Positions 43,401 through 43,722 of a stretch of 43,722 nt of DNA are shown here, piece after piece. The stretch comes from Alphaproteobacteria bacterium (GTDB taxonomy: Bacteria; Pseudomonadota; Alphaproteobacteria; Sphingomonadales; Sphingomonadaceae). The stretch is taken from contig JAQGLF010000191.1 of the NCBI GenBank assembly GCA_028293025.1, positions 1 to 43,722 on the forward strand, written 5' to 3'. Every line of letters starts with the position of its first letter. Within the stretch, counting starts at the first letter, position 1. The position numbers and the translations under genes are program-made. Under the pieces are notes generated by a model that saw only the letters and a program-made list of their open reading frames with translations, made no database searches and was not told the DNA's origin.

Positions 43401-43680
43401 TGGCGGTGATGCCGACGCTGCCGCTCGAGCTCGAATTGGCCGAAAAATAGAGCAGGCCGCTGAGGCCGGTGAGCTGCTGCTCGATCACCTGGGTGACGCT
43501 GCTCTCGACCGTCTCCGCCGAGGCGCCCGGATAATTGGCGCGGATGTTGACCGAGGGCGGGGCGATGTCGGGATATTGCTCGACCGGCAGCGACAAGATG
43601 CCGCCGATGCCGCCGAGCATGATCACGATGGCGATCACCCAGGCGAAGATCGGACGATCGATGAAGATGCGGGAAATCAT
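40492..43680 (-). CDS. RND efflux transporter, HAE1 (AcrB/MexB) family
   Basis: A 1062-residue inner-membrane proton/drug antiporter. It begins MISRIFIDRPIFAWVIAIV, standard for HAE1 pumps. It contains TM4 with GLLVDDAIVVVENVER (proton-relay Asp pair), the porter-domain pattern and the C-terminal GLSAKNAILIVEFA. Length matches the family (about 1030-1060). It forms an operon with the downstream NodT-type lipoprotein and an upstream adaptor that is almost entirely outside the window. Substrates cannot be told from sequence. Confidence 0.95.
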   Translation of the reverse strand: MISRIFIDRPIFAWVIAIVIMLGGIGGILSLPVEQYPDIAPPSVNIRANYPGASAETVESSVTQVIEQQLTGLSGLLYFSANSSSSGSVGITATFDKGVDPDIAQVQVQNKVQQALPRLPQQVQQQGLVVTKSNQDFLMVVSVYDATDSISSADVSDYLVSNLQDPLGRVQGVGDINVFGAQYAMRIWLDPYKLSGFSLIPRDVIQAIQAQNTQVAAGQIGGQPAPTTQMLNATVTARSRLSTPDQFRHIILKTQPDGSQVLLQDVARVELGSESYGAMSRLNGHPGAGIAIQLAPGADALKTAKLVRAEVDAQAKSFPPSFRYAYPNDSTLFIKLSIREVVKTLIEAIILVVIVMFVFLQSWRATLIPAIAVPVVLLGTFGILTVAGFSINTLTLFGLVLSIGLLVDDAIVVVENVERLMDEEGLSPHDATVKSMGEIQMALIAIALVLSAVFLPMAFFGGSTGVIYRQFSITIVSSMVLSVIVALVLSPALTATLLKPPARDREDSRRRGPAAGVGAWFRRLGEGFNARYAGALVRYRRGVAWTIERRWPMMAGYAVLAVMLGFLFFRLPTSFLPTEDQGFAQIQFTLPPGATQTRTLEAAKAIERYFLGREKKNIGAMFTVVGGNQAGSGQNAGRGFLSLAPWDERKGNENNAQTITQRATRSLGGQLRDVQFFALNPPPVRGLGQSTGFTMELLNTGSLSRQDFKAARDRIYAAANRDPLLSSVRLSTLEDNPTLDVNEDQAKIGALGIAQADVDSTLSAAWGGNYVNDFIDRGRVKRVYVQGDAPYRSRPEDLGSWFVRTGTGTMAPFSAFASTSWGQAPSTLSRYNGVPSYEFQGQAAEGKSSGDAMTRIAALAGQEQGVSVDWSGLSYQERLSGGQAPYLYALSLLVVFLCLAALYESWSIPFSVLLVIPLGLLGAALAVSLRGLENDVYFQVGLLTTMGLSAKNAILIVEFAEQAERRGMDLVESALEAARLRLRPILMTSLAFIFGVLPLAISTGAGARSRVAIGTAVMGGMITATILAIFFVPLFFVLVRRLFRGRHRRDPAPDAAPSEVPV

Positions 43681-43687
43681 CGGCCGG

Positions 43688-43722
43688 TCAGTAGCCCGAT
43701 CCGCCGGCCGCGCGGCCGCTCC
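43688..43722 (-). CDS. Last codons of a probable membrane-fusion (adaptor) protein
   Basis: The minus-strand frame SGRAAGGSGY ends in TGA at 43690-43688, seven bases before the RND start. RND pumps of this kind are usually preceded by the periplasmic adaptor gene, whose C-termini are often Gly/Ala-rich. The identification rests on that context because only ten residues are visible. Confidence 0.4.
   Translation of the reverse strand, partial: SGRAAGGSGY

Overview
The window is GC-rich and dense in genes. The gene families (TonB-dependent receptor, purS-purQ, ErpA-type and XthA-type genes, HAE1-type RND pump with a NodT-type outer-membrane lipoprotein) and the alphaproteobacterial style of the intergenic palindromes suggest a chromosome of the order Sphingomonadales. 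That placement is an inference from gene content and not from a marker gene.

The right part (about 31.85-43.7 kb) looks like core chromosome. It holds a tRNA-Arg(UCU), a queuosine-precursor transporter, purQ/purS, a small membrane protein, erpA, xthA, a three-gene peptide-maturation-like operon (Lys/Glu/His repeat protein, degenerate ATP-grasp paralogue, active-looking ATP-grasp ligase), and an RND efflux operon that runs off the edge.

The left part (1-31.85 kb) looks like accessory DNA stacked against the 3' end of the tRNA-Arg gene. A tRNA-proximal sequence occurs three times (about 1.39-1.61, 27.56-27.78 and 31.67-31.93 kb), which splits this DNA into a 26-kb island and a 4-kb island. Further left lies a truncated nucleotide-kinase operon.

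The 26-kb island starts with decayed pieces (LigD, S1/P1 nuclease, an Ig-like membrane-anchored protein). Next comes a TonB receptor divergent from an SDR gene, a membrane protein pair and a LuxE-like/LuxC-like carboxylic-acid-reduction pair. After these lie five unrecognised genes, including two related cohesin-like proteins that bracket two large co-transcribed unknowns. The island continues with a tyrosine recombinase, then a segment bounded by perfect 18-bp inverted repeats that contain the start codons of its two outer genes. This segment holds a PD-(D/E)XK nuclease-STAND NTPase-TPR protein (Avs-like defence candidate). Facing it is an aminotransferase / radical SAM / acetyltransferase operon that resembles the BtrS/BtrN pair of aminocyclitol biosynthesis. 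A frameshifted unknown gene closes the island.

The 4-kb island carries essentially two genes: a GHKL-type ATPase and a large protein with a phosphoribosyltransferase-like PRPP loop. I do not recognise this pair as a named system. It, the inverted-repeat segment and the ATP-grasp/repeat-peptide operon are the best candidates for undescribed biology here.
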